A DNA stretch of 49,050 bases. It comes from Candidatus Poribacteria bacterium (GTDB taxonomy: Bacteria; Poribacteria; WGA-4E; WGA-3G). The position numbers and the translations under genes are program-made. The notes below the pieces were generated by a model. The model searched no databases, was not told where the DNA came from, and saw nothing but the letters and a program-made list of their open reading frames with translations. The first letter of the stretch is position 1. Every line of letters starts with the position of its first letter. Shown piece after piece: positions 1 to 7,789 of the stretch. The stretch is taken from positions 1 through 49,050 of the forward strand of contig VYCT01000027.1 in assembly GCA_009843785.1 (NCBI GenBank), written 5' to 3'.

Positions 1-18
1 GAATTAACACAATTGTTC

Positions 19-46
19 TTGCGTTATTTTTTTCAAGTGTTATACT
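19..46 (+). promoter_or_regulatory. Candidate sigma-70 promoter for the glycosidase gene
   Basis: A TTGCGT box (19-24) and a TATACT box (41-46) are separated by 16 bases, about 40 bases before the glycosidase start. A second TATACT lies at 52-57 without a good -35. Prediction from box matches only. Confidence 0.4.
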
Positions 47-85
47 GAAGCTATACTTTGAAACCCAACGAAATTGAGACTTTAC

Positions 86-2137
86 ATGCAGTACACATCA
101 CAGCAAAATGATTGGTTGGTTCATCCCTTTTGCCAACCTGCTTCAGTAGAAGAAAGGGACAATCAACTGATTCTCGATAATGGCCTCATCCAGCGGATAT
201 TCGTCACTTCACCTAATTTCGCAACGGTTGATTATACGAATCAAATTACCGGTAGCAGTCTTCTTCGAGGTATCAAACCAGAGGTGGTGCTCACGATTGA
301 CGGACACCCATTTGAGGTGGGCGGCTTGAAAGGGCAACCCGACTACGCTTATCTTGATTCGGATTGGATTTCGGACTTGACGCGTGACGAGAACGCATTT
401 CAATTTCGCGAATACCGAGTCGGTGAACCTGAAACCCGGTATCCGTGGGTAAAAAGGCGGACTACGACACCATCAGTCTATCCGCCAGAGGGTGTAACAC
501 TGACGGTTGCGTTCTCACCGCCGCCATCTATTGACTCCCTTCAAGTTTGTGTGCATTATGAACTATACCGAGGCATTCCAGTCTTATCCAAGTGGATTAC
601 AGTTCACAATGAGGGTCAAAAACCGATTCAATTAGATGCCTTAAACTGTGAAATCCTTGCTGTCAACGAGCAGGAGAAACATCGGCTACATATTGAGAGT
701 GATTATGCCTTTAGTCGGATGGAAACGACACAGTGGGGACCTGATGCGGATTACATGACACAAGTCGATTATCACTATCAGATGCCATTGCTGATGACAA
801 GCCACTATCCGCTCGGTCCGGGGGGACTGCTTCAACCGAGAGAGACCTTCAAGAGTTTTCGCACCTTCGAGATTCTGCATGATAGTGATGACCGTGAGCG
901 AAAGGGACTCGCACGCCGCAAGATGTATCGCACGGTCGCGCCACAGGTTACAGAGAATCCAATGCTAATGCACGTTCGGAGTGCTGAGCCAGAGGCAGTT
1001 CGGTTAGCGATCGATCAGTGTGCCGAAGTTGGATTTGAGATGGTGATCATGACCTTTGGGAGTGGATTCAATGTTGAGAGCGAAGACCCGGAATACATTT
1101 CCACAATGAAAGGGTTAGCAGACTATGCACATAGTAAAAGTATTCAACTCGGTGGTTATACGCTGATGTGTGCTTCGCGAGGTGTGGGTGAAGAGTTTAA
1201 CTGTATTGACCCAGACACTGGAGAACCCGGGAGTAGGTTTGGGCAAAGTGCGTGTCTTGCGAGCGCATGGGGAGATGGCTATGTCAAGCGTGTGCTGAAT
1301 TTCATGGATGCTACCGGAATGGATATCATAGAGACAGATGGTCCTTATCACGGTGATGTCTGTGCCTCAAGGACGCACGCACACCATAACGGGTTGGCGG
1401 ATTCGCAGTTGCGTCAGTGGGAAGCGTGCGTTAATTTTTACCACGAATGCCGATCACGCGGCATCTATATCAATTCGCCAGATCAGTATTATCTCAACGG
1501 TTCAAACAAATGCGGTATGGGCTATCGCGAAACGAATTTTAGCTTGCCACGCGAGCGGCAAATTCTAATTGCCCGGCAGAATATCTACGATGCCACTTTT
1601 GAAAAAACACCGAGTATGGGCTGGATGTTCGTCCCGTTGGTAGAATATCACGGGGGTGGGCAAGCCGCGACATTTGAGCCATTGTGCGAACATCTTGATG
1701 ACTACGAAGCACACTTATCACAGAACTTCGGCAGCGGTGTGATTGCGTGCTATCGCGGTCCTAGGTTATATGATACAGAACAGACGAAAACAGTTGTTAA
1801 GAAATGGGTTGACTTCTTCAAAAAGTATCGTCCAATATTGGAATCTGACCTGATTCACGTACGTCGTCCAGATGGACGCTCCATTGATTGTATGCTCCAC
1901 GCGAACGCACAACTCAATCCGTGTGGACTCGCGATGCTCTATAATCCTACGCGGACGGTGCAACAGACGACTTTGAAGTTACCGCTCTATTATACGGGAT
2001 TGTCTGAAATTGCCAAGATTCGCAAAGAAGAAGGAAAACCCAAACGGTACAAAATTGACCGAGATTACAATGTTGAGATTCCAATTAAGATGGAAGCAAA
2101 AAGCGTTAGTTATCTCGTTATTGAACCTGAAATTTGA
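86..2137 (+). CDS. Alpha-galactosidase-like TIM-barrel glycoside hydrolase (clan GH-D-like)
   Basis: Predicted cytoplasmic glycosidase of 683 residues. An N-terminal beta-sandwich (about 1-285) resembles the domain before the barrel in GH36-type enzymes. The barrel (about 290-580) contains MVIMTFGSGF, MDIIETDGPYHGD and YLNGSNKCGMGY. The Asp of IETDGP (about residue 418) is the best candidate nucleophile by analogy with GH27/GH36. A short beta-rich C-terminal domain follows. No signal peptide is visible. The frame opens at a TTG at 74, but the ATG at 86 is preferred; no strong Shine-Dalgarno sequence is present, only GAG about 8 bases upstream. Family assignment is by motif resemblance; substrate unknown. 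It stands alone, with the next gene 160 bases downstream. Confidence 0.6.
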   Translation: MQYTSQQNDWLVHPFCQPASVEERDNQLILDNGLIQRIFVTSPNFATVDYTNQITGSSLLRGIKPEVVLTIDGHPFEVGGLKGQPDYAYLDSDWISDLTRDENAFQFREYRVGEPETRYPWVKRRTTTPSVYPPEGVTLTVAFSPPPSIDSLQVCVHYELYRGIPVLSKWITVHNEGQKPIQLDALNCEILAVNEQEKHRLHIESDYAFSRMETTQWGPDADYMTQVDYHYQMPLLMTSHYPLGPGGLLQPRETFKSFRTFEILHDSDDRERKGLARRKMYRTVAPQVTENPMLMHVRSAEPEAVRLAIDQCAEVGFEMVIMTFGSGFNVESEDPEYISTMKGLADYAHSKSIQLGGYTLMCASRGVGEEFNCIDPDTGEPGSRFGQSACLASAWGDGYVKRVLNFMDATGMDIIETDGPYHGDVCASRTHAHHNGLADSQLRQWEACVNFYHECRSRGIYINSPDQYYLNGSNKCGMGYRETNFSLPRERQILIARQNIYDATFEKTPSMGWMFVPLVEYHGGGQAATFEPLCEHLDDYEAHLSQNFGSGVIACYRGPRLYDTEQTKTVVKKWVDFFKKYRPILESDLIHVRRPDGRSIDCMLHANAQLNPCGLAMLYNPTRTVQQTTLKLPLYYTGLSEIAKIRKEEGKPKRYKIDRDYNVEIPIKMEAKSVSYLVIEPEI

Positions 2138-2152
2138 GTCCTGCGTGAAAGA

Positions 2153-2185
2153 AACCCGTAAATCCCTTTATCAGGACTTTGAGAA
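2153..2185 (+). repeat. Dispersed intergenic repeat, short copy 1
   Basis: The core AAATCCCTTTATCAGGACTT matches the core of two longer copies at 11921-11978 and 46965-47024. Each has an A/T-flanked CC...GG inverted repeat around TTATCA. This copy sits just after the glycosidase stop codon and is shorter and more diverged than the others. Probably a REP- or MITE-like element; no function is shown. Confidence 0.55.
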
Positions 2186-2298
2186 ACGTCCTTAAGCACG
2201 ATTTTTCTACCTTGAACGCAATAACCTGTGACGAAAAACAACATAATCGACGACAGCATTAGTGTAATTAAAGCGTGCATGCACAAATGGAGGTCAAA

Positions 2299-3069
2299 AT
2301 GCGAGTCATCCAAGTAAAAACAGCAATTTGGGTATACGGAACGTTGATCTGCATCATGAGTTTGATGAGTCCAGATATAGGTTCTGCCAAACTCGATCCG
2401 GAAGCGGTTTTGGGAATATGGTTCTTTGACGAAGGTAAAGGTGGTACGGCAAAAGATTCTTCCAAAAATGGCAATGATGGCGAGATTGTTGATGCCCAAT
2501 GGGTCGATGGTGAGTTCGGCAATGCCTTAAAGTTTGAGGGTGGCGGTCATGTTGCTGTCGGCGATTTTTCTGATTATGAGGATAAAGTATCGATCGTTGC
2601 TTTGATTAAAACGCCTGCAGCCCCTGCATGGTCTGATATTATCGTGGGGCCCTGCGGCGACGTTATCTTGACATTAAGGGACCATAAGTTAAATTTCGCT
2701 GGCCAGTGTGCACAACCGATTCCGCATAATACGTGGTCTAAAACCTTGTTGAACGATGATAAGTGGCATTACATTGCAGGGACTTATGATGGTAAAGAAG
2801 TACATGTCTATGTTGATGGTGAGTTAGAAGCATCTAACGCTGCCGCAGGTCCATTTAAAACGGGACCTAAGTACATCGGCTCAAGGGACGACAAGCAGGA
2901 GGCTTACACGGGACTTATCGATGAGATCGCATTTTTCAATGTCGCGCTCTCAGAAAATGATGTGAAAGCGATTGCGGAGAGTGGCTTATCTATCGCCCTC
3001 GGTTTTGCAGCGGTTTCTCCTCAAGCAAAACTCGCTACGGCTTGGGCGCGATTGAAAACAGAACGCTAA
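2299..3069 (+). CDS. Exported LamG-domain protein with conserved C-terminal tail
   Basis: The protein has 256 residues. A signal peptide spans about 1-28 and ends near DIGSA. One concanavalin-like LamG domain follows (about 32-230), with the typical FDEGKGGTAKDSSKNGNDG start, a WHYIAGTYDGKEVHVYVDG strand pair and a GLIDEIAFFNVALS end. LamG domains usually bind glycans or proteins outside the cell. The last 19 residues, AVSPQAKLATAWARLKTER, match the tails of three other exported proteins here (5611-6360, 6649-7677, 25493-26320). The ATG at 2299 is chosen because GGAGG (2289-2293) lies 5 bases upstream and the signal peptide begins there; the frame is open back to a GTG at 2275. Confidence 0.75.
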   Translation: MRVIQVKTAIWVYGTLICIMSLMSPDIGSAKLDPEAVLGIWFFDEGKGGTAKDSSKNGNDGEIVDAQWVDGEFGNALKFEGGGHVAVGDFSDYEDKVSIVALIKTPAAPAWSDIIVGPCGDVILTLRDHKLNFAGQCAQPIPHNTWSKTLLNDDKWHYIAGTYDGKEVHVYVDGELEASNAAAGPFKTGPKYIGSRDDKQEAYTGLIDEIAFFNVALSENDVKAIAESGLSIALGFAAVSPQAKLATAWARLKTER

Positions 3070-3382
3070 TTCGCTAAAGGTATCAACTGCGCTATTACAT
3101 CAGAGTTCGACTTTGCTGTGTAGTGGATCAACGCCGAATTATCCGAGTGAAACCCAACGTTTCATCGCCCCTTTGCTGGTGAAAGTGTTGGGTTTTATTT
3201 TATTTGTCTCATACGACAGTCTACTGAAAACAGCCCCTTAGATTGGTGAATAAATTATGAAATTTCATGAGATCCGCCTCTGTCGCGAACCACACGTTTT
3301 TTCTGAACAAATTCAACCGTTATCTGCCTAATCTAATAGAGGAAGGTATATCAAAAACTTCTAACAATTAGTGAGGAAATCC
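3070..3382. other. Non-coding spacer of about 0.3 kb
   Basis: Apart from the hairpin at 3151-3199, I see no ORF, RNA gene or clear promoter in this stretch between the LamG gene and the dikinase-like gene. Confidence 0.6.
3151..3199 (+). terminator. Rho-independent-type terminator after the LamG gene
   Basis: AACCCAAC at 3151-3158 pairs with GTTGGGTT near 3187-3194. An inner TTTC/GAAA extension and a loop of about 17 bases follow, and then a T-rich tail (TTTTATTTTATTTG). It lies about 80 bases after the LamG stop. Confidence 0.65.
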
Positions 3383-5533
3383 ATGAAACGGAAAAACTGT
3401 ATCGTAGCACTTTTTGCTTGCATGCTAATGTTTTCAACGATAGGCATTCTAAATACTTGGACACAGGGTAAACTGTCCGTAGACGAAAAACGATTCGATC
3501 TTGATGGGAATAGCGAACTTAGCGACACTGAAAAGCAACTCATGTTTAGAGTGATGCGACTTGAAGCCACCAGAGGAAATAAATTCAGTGAGAGCGAGAT
3601 CCGTCAGATGCAAAGTGGAGAACGAGATAGATCTCGTAGAAGAGGTGGGGGCGGCAGGGGCCGTGGTTCCAGGGAGCCTTCAGGACCACGCTTGGATCCT
3701 GAGCAGGTTAAATTTAAGGATGGTGCCGCCACAGTTCCCGACCGAGAGACCTTTGAAAAACTATCATATCAAGGCACCGATGTGCGCATTGACACACAAC
3801 TTACTGGCATTGAGTTTGTAAAATTTCAGATTGAAAATACACATACGCAAAACCCACAACTCTATTTTATGAATACGGAGACCCATCGTTCCCATGGCAG
3901 TTTCATGAGTGCTGCGGGTTTGGGACGCGGGCAAGGGCAGATGCGCGGTGTGCTGAGTTATCGTCCGCTCTTCATGGCACCGAATGGTGAACCGGGGGTC
4001 TATACTTTCGAGTTTAACCCGAACGATGCCTTTCCATTTGAGGCAATTAAACTCGCACATGACTTGCTTGTGGCAAAGATGCCGATACTGAAAAACAGAC
4101 TCGGCTATTGTCCGTTGTGGGGAGCTATCGGTATTTACAACCGCGAAAAGGCATTCTATGACGCGGCAGAATTTCCTGTCTATTTTGAGGACGATCTTTA
4201 CGCGAATGTTGGTTACCTTCCGTTGAATCAGGCGGCATCGTTTGGTCGGTTACGCGTGTTGGCGCTCGATGAGCGACCCATACCTCGGGATATCGTCATC
4301 TGCAAAACTTTGCCTAACGAGATGCCGAGAGTTGCCGGGGTTATCACCGGTGTTCGGCAAACACCGCTTTCACACGTTAACCTGCGGGCTATTCAGGATA
4401 AAGTTCCGAATGCTTTCATTGCTGAGGCGTGGGAAAACAAAGAAATCGCACCGCTCATCGGCAAGTACGTCTATTACAAGGTAGACGCAGACGGTTTTGA
4501 GATTCGGGAAGCAACCCTCAAAGAAGTGGAGCGTCATTTCTCCGATTTGCGTCCGTCGAAAGCACAGAACCCTGAACGCGATCTCTCTGTCACGAAGATT
4601 TTACCACTTGACGACATTAAGTTTACGGACTCGGCACGTTTCGGTGTGAAAACAGTAAATGTGGCGACCCTCCGGACCTTTGAGTTTCCTGAAGAGACAG
4701 TGCCAAACGGTTTTGGTATACCCTTTTATTTTTACGACGAATTTATGAAACACAACGGTTTCTATGCAAAAATTGAAGCGTTGCTCAAAGATTCAGCATT
4801 TCAGAATAATTACGATGCGAGAGAGATTGGACTGAAAAAACTTAGCGATGCAATCCGGAAAGGTGAGATGCCGGTGTGGATGATGGACGCGCTTTCGGAA
4901 TTGCAAGACACATTCCCAGAAGGCACATCGCTCCGATGTCGTTCCAGTACGAACAACGAAGACCTACCCGGTTTTAGCGGTGCAGGTTTATACGATTCTT
5001 TCACACATCATCCAGACGAGGGACACCTCTCTAAATCGGTTAAGCAGGTATTTGCAAGTCTCTGGAATTTTCGAGCGTTTGAGGCGCGGGACTTCTATCG
5101 CATTGACCACCTTGCTACAGCCATGGGGGTGCTTGTCCATCCCAATTTTGCAGACGAATTGGCGAATGGCGTTGCTGTAACCGATGATGTCGTCTATCAG
5201 ACGATAGGCAATTATTATCTCAACACGCAAGTCGGTGAGGATCTCGTAACAAATCCTGAAGAGCACTCTATTCCAGAAGAGATTTTATTGGATTGGTGGG
5301 ATAGCAATAACTATCGGGTGGTGACAAATTCCAATCGGACGACAGATGGCAAAAGGATCCTGACGGACACCTACTTGCGTGAACTGAATGGTTACCTTGG
5401 CATGATACACAATAAGTTCAGTCAACTCTACGGTCCCGTTGGTCGGACGAAGGATTTCGCTATGGAAATTGAATTCAAGATTACAAACGAAGGTAAACTC
5501 TCAATCAAGCAAGCGAGACCCTGGGGACAGTGA
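3383..5533 (+). CDS. Exported PEP synthase/glucan water dikinase-like protein (His swivel + ATP-grasp)
   Basis: The protein has 716 residues. It has a signal peptide (about 1-30), then an EF-hand-like FDLDGNSELSD segment (about 39-49) and an Arg/Gly-rich linker (about 82-98). A central region carries a phosphohistidine-type motif, TPLSHVNLRA, with His near 331. A C-terminal PPDK_N-type ATP-grasp domain (about 440-716) includes LRCRSSTNNEDLPGFSGAGL and ends KQARPW. The order His domain then ATP-binding domain is that of plant glucan water dikinases, the reverse of PEP synthase. Export of an ATP-dependent dikinase is odd, because the periplasm lacks ATP. ATG 3383 is preferred over GTG 3371: GAGGA lies upstream and the signal peptide starts there. 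The family is clear; the reaction is not. Confidence 0.6.
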   Translation: MKRKNCIVALFACMLMFSTIGILNTWTQGKLSVDEKRFDLDGNSELSDTEKQLMFRVMRLEATRGNKFSESEIRQMQSGERDRSRRRGGGGRGRGSREPSGPRLDPEQVKFKDGAATVPDRETFEKLSYQGTDVRIDTQLTGIEFVKFQIENTHTQNPQLYFMNTETHRSHGSFMSAAGLGRGQGQMRGVLSYRPLFMAPNGEPGVYTFEFNPNDAFPFEAIKLAHDLLVAKMPILKNRLGYCPLWGAIGIYNREKAFYDAAEFPVYFEDDLYANVGYLPLNQAASFGRLRVLALDERPIPRDIVICKTLPNEMPRVAGVITGVRQTPLSHVNLRAIQDKVPNAFIAEAWENKEIAPLIGKYVYYKVDADGFEIREATLKEVERHFSDLRPSKAQNPERDLSVTKILPLDDIKFTDSARFGVKTVNVATLRTFEFPEETVPNGFGIPFYFYDEFMKHNGFYAKIEALLKDSAFQNNYDAREIGLKKLSDAIRKGEMPVWMMDALSELQDTFPEGTSLRCRSSTNNEDLPGFSGAGLYDSFTHHPDEGHLSKSVKQVFASLWNFRAFEARDFYRIDHLATAMGVLVHPNFADELANGVAVTDDVVYQTIGNYYLNTQVGEDLVTNPEEHSIPEEILLDWWDSNNYRVVTNSNRTTDGKRILTDTYLRELNGYLGMIHNKFSQLYGPVGRTKDFAMEIEFKITNEGKLSIKQARPWGQ

Positions 5534-5551
5534 ACCGCTTAATTCAATATT

Positions 5552-5579
5552 GGCATGCGCGCTTTACATCGCGCATGCC
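5552..5579 (+). terminator. Strong hairpin between convergent genes
   Basis: A perfect 10-bp stem, GGCATGCGCG (5552-5561) with CGCGCATGCC (5570-5579), has an 8-base loop and is followed by CGGTTTTAG. It lies 18 bases after the dikinase-like stop and before the end of the opposing LamG gene, so it may terminate transcription in both directions. The T-tract is short. Confidence 0.6.
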
Positions 5580-5610
5580 TCGGTTTTAGAAATTAGTTAG
5601 GTGACATGCC

Positions 5611-6360
5611 TCAATTGACTTTGAGCTTGCCCCATGTCACCGCGAGTTTATCTACCGGGTCAACAGCGAGAATTGTGTTAAAGCCGGAATCCATAAACTC
5701 CTGAATTTCCTTTTGAGACTTGACTTCGTTGGAAATCCAGAGTTCATCCATACCGCCAACGAAGTGAGATGAGCCAGAAGTCCGTCGATATCCGATATCA
5801 AGACTGGGTTCGCCTGACACGTCAATAACACCGCCGCCTGCAATCGGACCAGCGTCGTCCTCCTCGCCATTGACATAGATTATCGCTTCTTTACCGTTCC
5901 ATGTTGCTGCGACATGCGTCCATTCTCCTTCAGCAATCACGGTCTGGCCAAGAAAATCTTTCACATGATATGTTGTCCAGACTAGCACTTTTGAACCATG
6001 GAACCCGAATTTCCATCCAGCTCCGCCGTCCATCTCAACAATATTCTGCCAACCGGTAATGCCATCAGGATTTACCCATGCACCTACACTCATCGGATCA
6101 GTGAGTTCCTTCAAAGGTCCAGCGTTTTCGATTGTGATAAATGTGCCGCCATCAAATTCAAAGGCTTTCTCAAATGGACCATCAATCCAAGTTTGCTTAC
6201 CATCAGCAGTACCATCATTTCCATTACCGGATAGGTCTCCAACGGTATCACCCTTTCCTTCGTCAAATGTTGCTAAGAACACGATGTCCTTAGGCAATTC
6301 TGCGTATGTGTTAGCGATAAGAATCGCTAACACCGCAAGTACATAAATCAAAGTACGCAT
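5611..6360 (-). CDS. Exported LamG-domain protein with conserved C-terminal tail
   Basis: The protein has 249 residues. The N-terminal MRTLIYVLAVLAILIANTYA is a signal peptide. The LamG domain (about 25-220) contains FDEGKGDTVGDLSGNGNDG, WTHVAATWNGKEAIIYVNG and FVGGMDELWISNEVKS. The tail AVDPVDKLAVTWGKLKVN aligns without gaps to the tails of the genes at 2299, 6649 and 25493. The start is at 6360 because AGGAG lies 8 bases upstream there and the signal peptide begins there; the frame is open further upstream to 6432. It lies downstream of the Kelch gene on the same strand with a 288-base gap, so co-transcription is uncertain. Confidence 0.75.
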   Translation of the reverse strand: MRTLIYVLAVLAILIANTYAELPKDIVFLATFDEGKGDTVGDLSGNGNDGTADGKQTWIDGPFEKAFEFDGGTFITIENAGPLKELTDPMSVGAWVNPDGITGWQNIVEMDGGAGWKFGFHGSKVLVWTTYHVKDFLGQTVIAEGEWTHVAATWNGKEAIIYVNGEEDDAGPIAGGGVIDVSGEPSLDIGYRRTSGSSHFVGGMDELWISNEVKSQKEIQEFMDSGFNTILAVDPVDKLAVTWGKLKVN

Positions 6361-6492
6361 TTTTAGGCTCCTAATTTTATCAATTTTGAAAATCTGACTC
6401 CACCTTGTGTCCGGCTGCAGGTATAGCATCAACCGAGAAATCTGCTTAGGGACACCAAGCTTCTAAGAGTCTTAGCCTTAAACCGATATTTT

Positions 6493-6532
6493 ATCACCTA
6501 TTCACGCAATTCACAACCTAAACATAGGTGAT
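6493..6532. repeat. 9-bp inverted repeat in the Kelch-LamG spacer
   Basis: ATCACCTAT (6493-6501) and ATAGGTGAT (6524-6532) are perfect inverted copies 22 bases apart. No T-tract follows on either strand, so it is not a typical terminator. It could be an operator or an RNA hairpin; a chance match is possible. Confidence 0.35.
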
Positions 6533-6648
6533 TAACCTGCCACCTCCGCCATAGCAAATATCTGGGAACTACGCTTTTCAATTTCATCCCAATCCTTTAG
6601 ATTTAGGAGTATATCAATCTAAACCGAGCGTTGTGGCTACATAAATCT

Positions 6649-7677
6649 CTAATTCCCAGTTTTTATTTTTCCCCAGGCGGTAAAGAATTTACGCAATGCG
6701 GTTACGCTCAAACCACTTGGCGCGAATTCTTCAACGGTTGGAAGGATCGCGGGTCCCAACCCTTCCGCCACACCTCCAACAGCATAGATTTTATTTTCAA
6801 CAATGCCGACACCCAAGAAAACTCTCGCCGTTGGTATCTCCGGCCCTGCCGTCCATGTGTCGCTATTGGGGTCGTATATCTCAAGGGTTGTTAGTCCGGG
6901 ACCTTGCACAACAGATGTTCCACCGACGGCGTAAATTTTTCTATCCACAACGCCTAATGCCAAAGCCGTTCGCGGTGTCGGCATATCTGCTTTTTCTATC
7001 CATGCATCTGAACTTGGGTCATATTCTTGAACCGTTTCGAGCACCGGTCCTTGCACCGCAGGTGTTCCACCAATGAGATATATTTTCTCATCAATACTCG
7101 CGGCGGCCATTCCTGAAACGGGTGTCGGCATATCAGTCTTTTGTGTCCAGGTATCCGTTGCTGGATCATATTCTTCAACGGTCGGTAACACCGGTCCAAC
7201 ATTTTGTGCGACACCGCCAATGGCATAAATTTTACCGTCTACAGCAGTCGCCGTAAAAAAAGAACGGGGTGTCGGCATATCAGCCTTCTGTATCCATGTA
7301 TCTGTCCCAGGATCATATTCTTCAACTGTTCCGAGTGCCGGGGCTTGTCCATTCCAGCCGCCGATAGCATAAATTTTCCCATTGACCACGCAGCATACAA
7401 CCCCTGCGCGTGCAGATGGCAGTGCCGCTTTCTGAGTCCATTCATCCTTACCTGGGTCGTAAGCATCAACAAAGTCAAGCGGTTCGGCAAGCATACCACC
7501 AATAGTATAGACCTCGCCATCAACGGTGGCTACCGAAAAGAAGAGTCTCGGAATCGGCATATCCGCTTTTTGGGTCCAGTCTTCCGCGCTGGCACCGGAG
7601 ATTAAGATGAAGGTGAATAGCCAACCGGCATAAAAAAATACAGGTTTGTTTGATTTGGTTGTAAATTCTTTTGTCAT
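6649..7677 (-). CDS. Exported six-bladed Kelch-repeat protein with conserved C-terminal tail
   Basis: The protein has 342 residues. The signal peptide ends near ILISGASA. Six Kelch repeats follow, each of the form W-x-x-K-x-x-(M/L)-P-x-x-R ... V-D-x-K-I-Y-A-(I/V)-G-G ... (V/L)-E-x-Y-D-P-x-x-D, enough for one complete six-bladed propeller. Such propellers bind proteins or glycans, or act as carbohydrate oxidases; no copper-ligand signature was recognised, so a binding role is more likely. The tail SVTALRKFFTAWGKIKTGN belongs to the family shared with the LamG proteins. ATG 7677 is preferred over TTG 7689 because GAGGA lies just upstream. Confidence 0.75.
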   Translation of the reverse strand: MTKEFTTKSNKPVFFYAGWLFTFILISGASAEDWTQKADMPIPRLFFSVATVDGEVYTIGGMLAEPLDFVDAYDPGKDEWTQKAALPSARAGVVCCVVNGKIYAIGGWNGQAPALGTVEEYDPGTDTWIQKADMPTPRSFFTATAVDGKIYAIGGVAQNVGPVLPTVEEYDPATDTWTQKTDMPTPVSGMAAASIDEKIYLIGGTPAVQGPVLETVQEYDPSSDAWIEKADMPTPRTALALGVVDRKIYAVGGTSVVQGPGLTTLEIYDPNSDTWTAGPEIPTARVFLGVGIVENKIYAVGGVAEGLGPAILPTVEEFAPSGLSVTALRKFFTAWGKIKTGN

Positions 7678-7789
7678 TAAAATCCTCAAAAGTTACGAAT
7701 TCCTGAATGGAATCCCGTTAGTATAGTTCATTAGGTAGGATGCCCACTAAGGGCACCATAGTATAGATGTGAAATCCCAAGGATAGCCT

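Noticed and set aside
7741-7755. TGCCC-ACTAA-GGGCA hairpin after the DUF5916 gene
   Set aside because: Only 5 bp, with no T-tract, 35 bases beyond the gene end; too weak to call.
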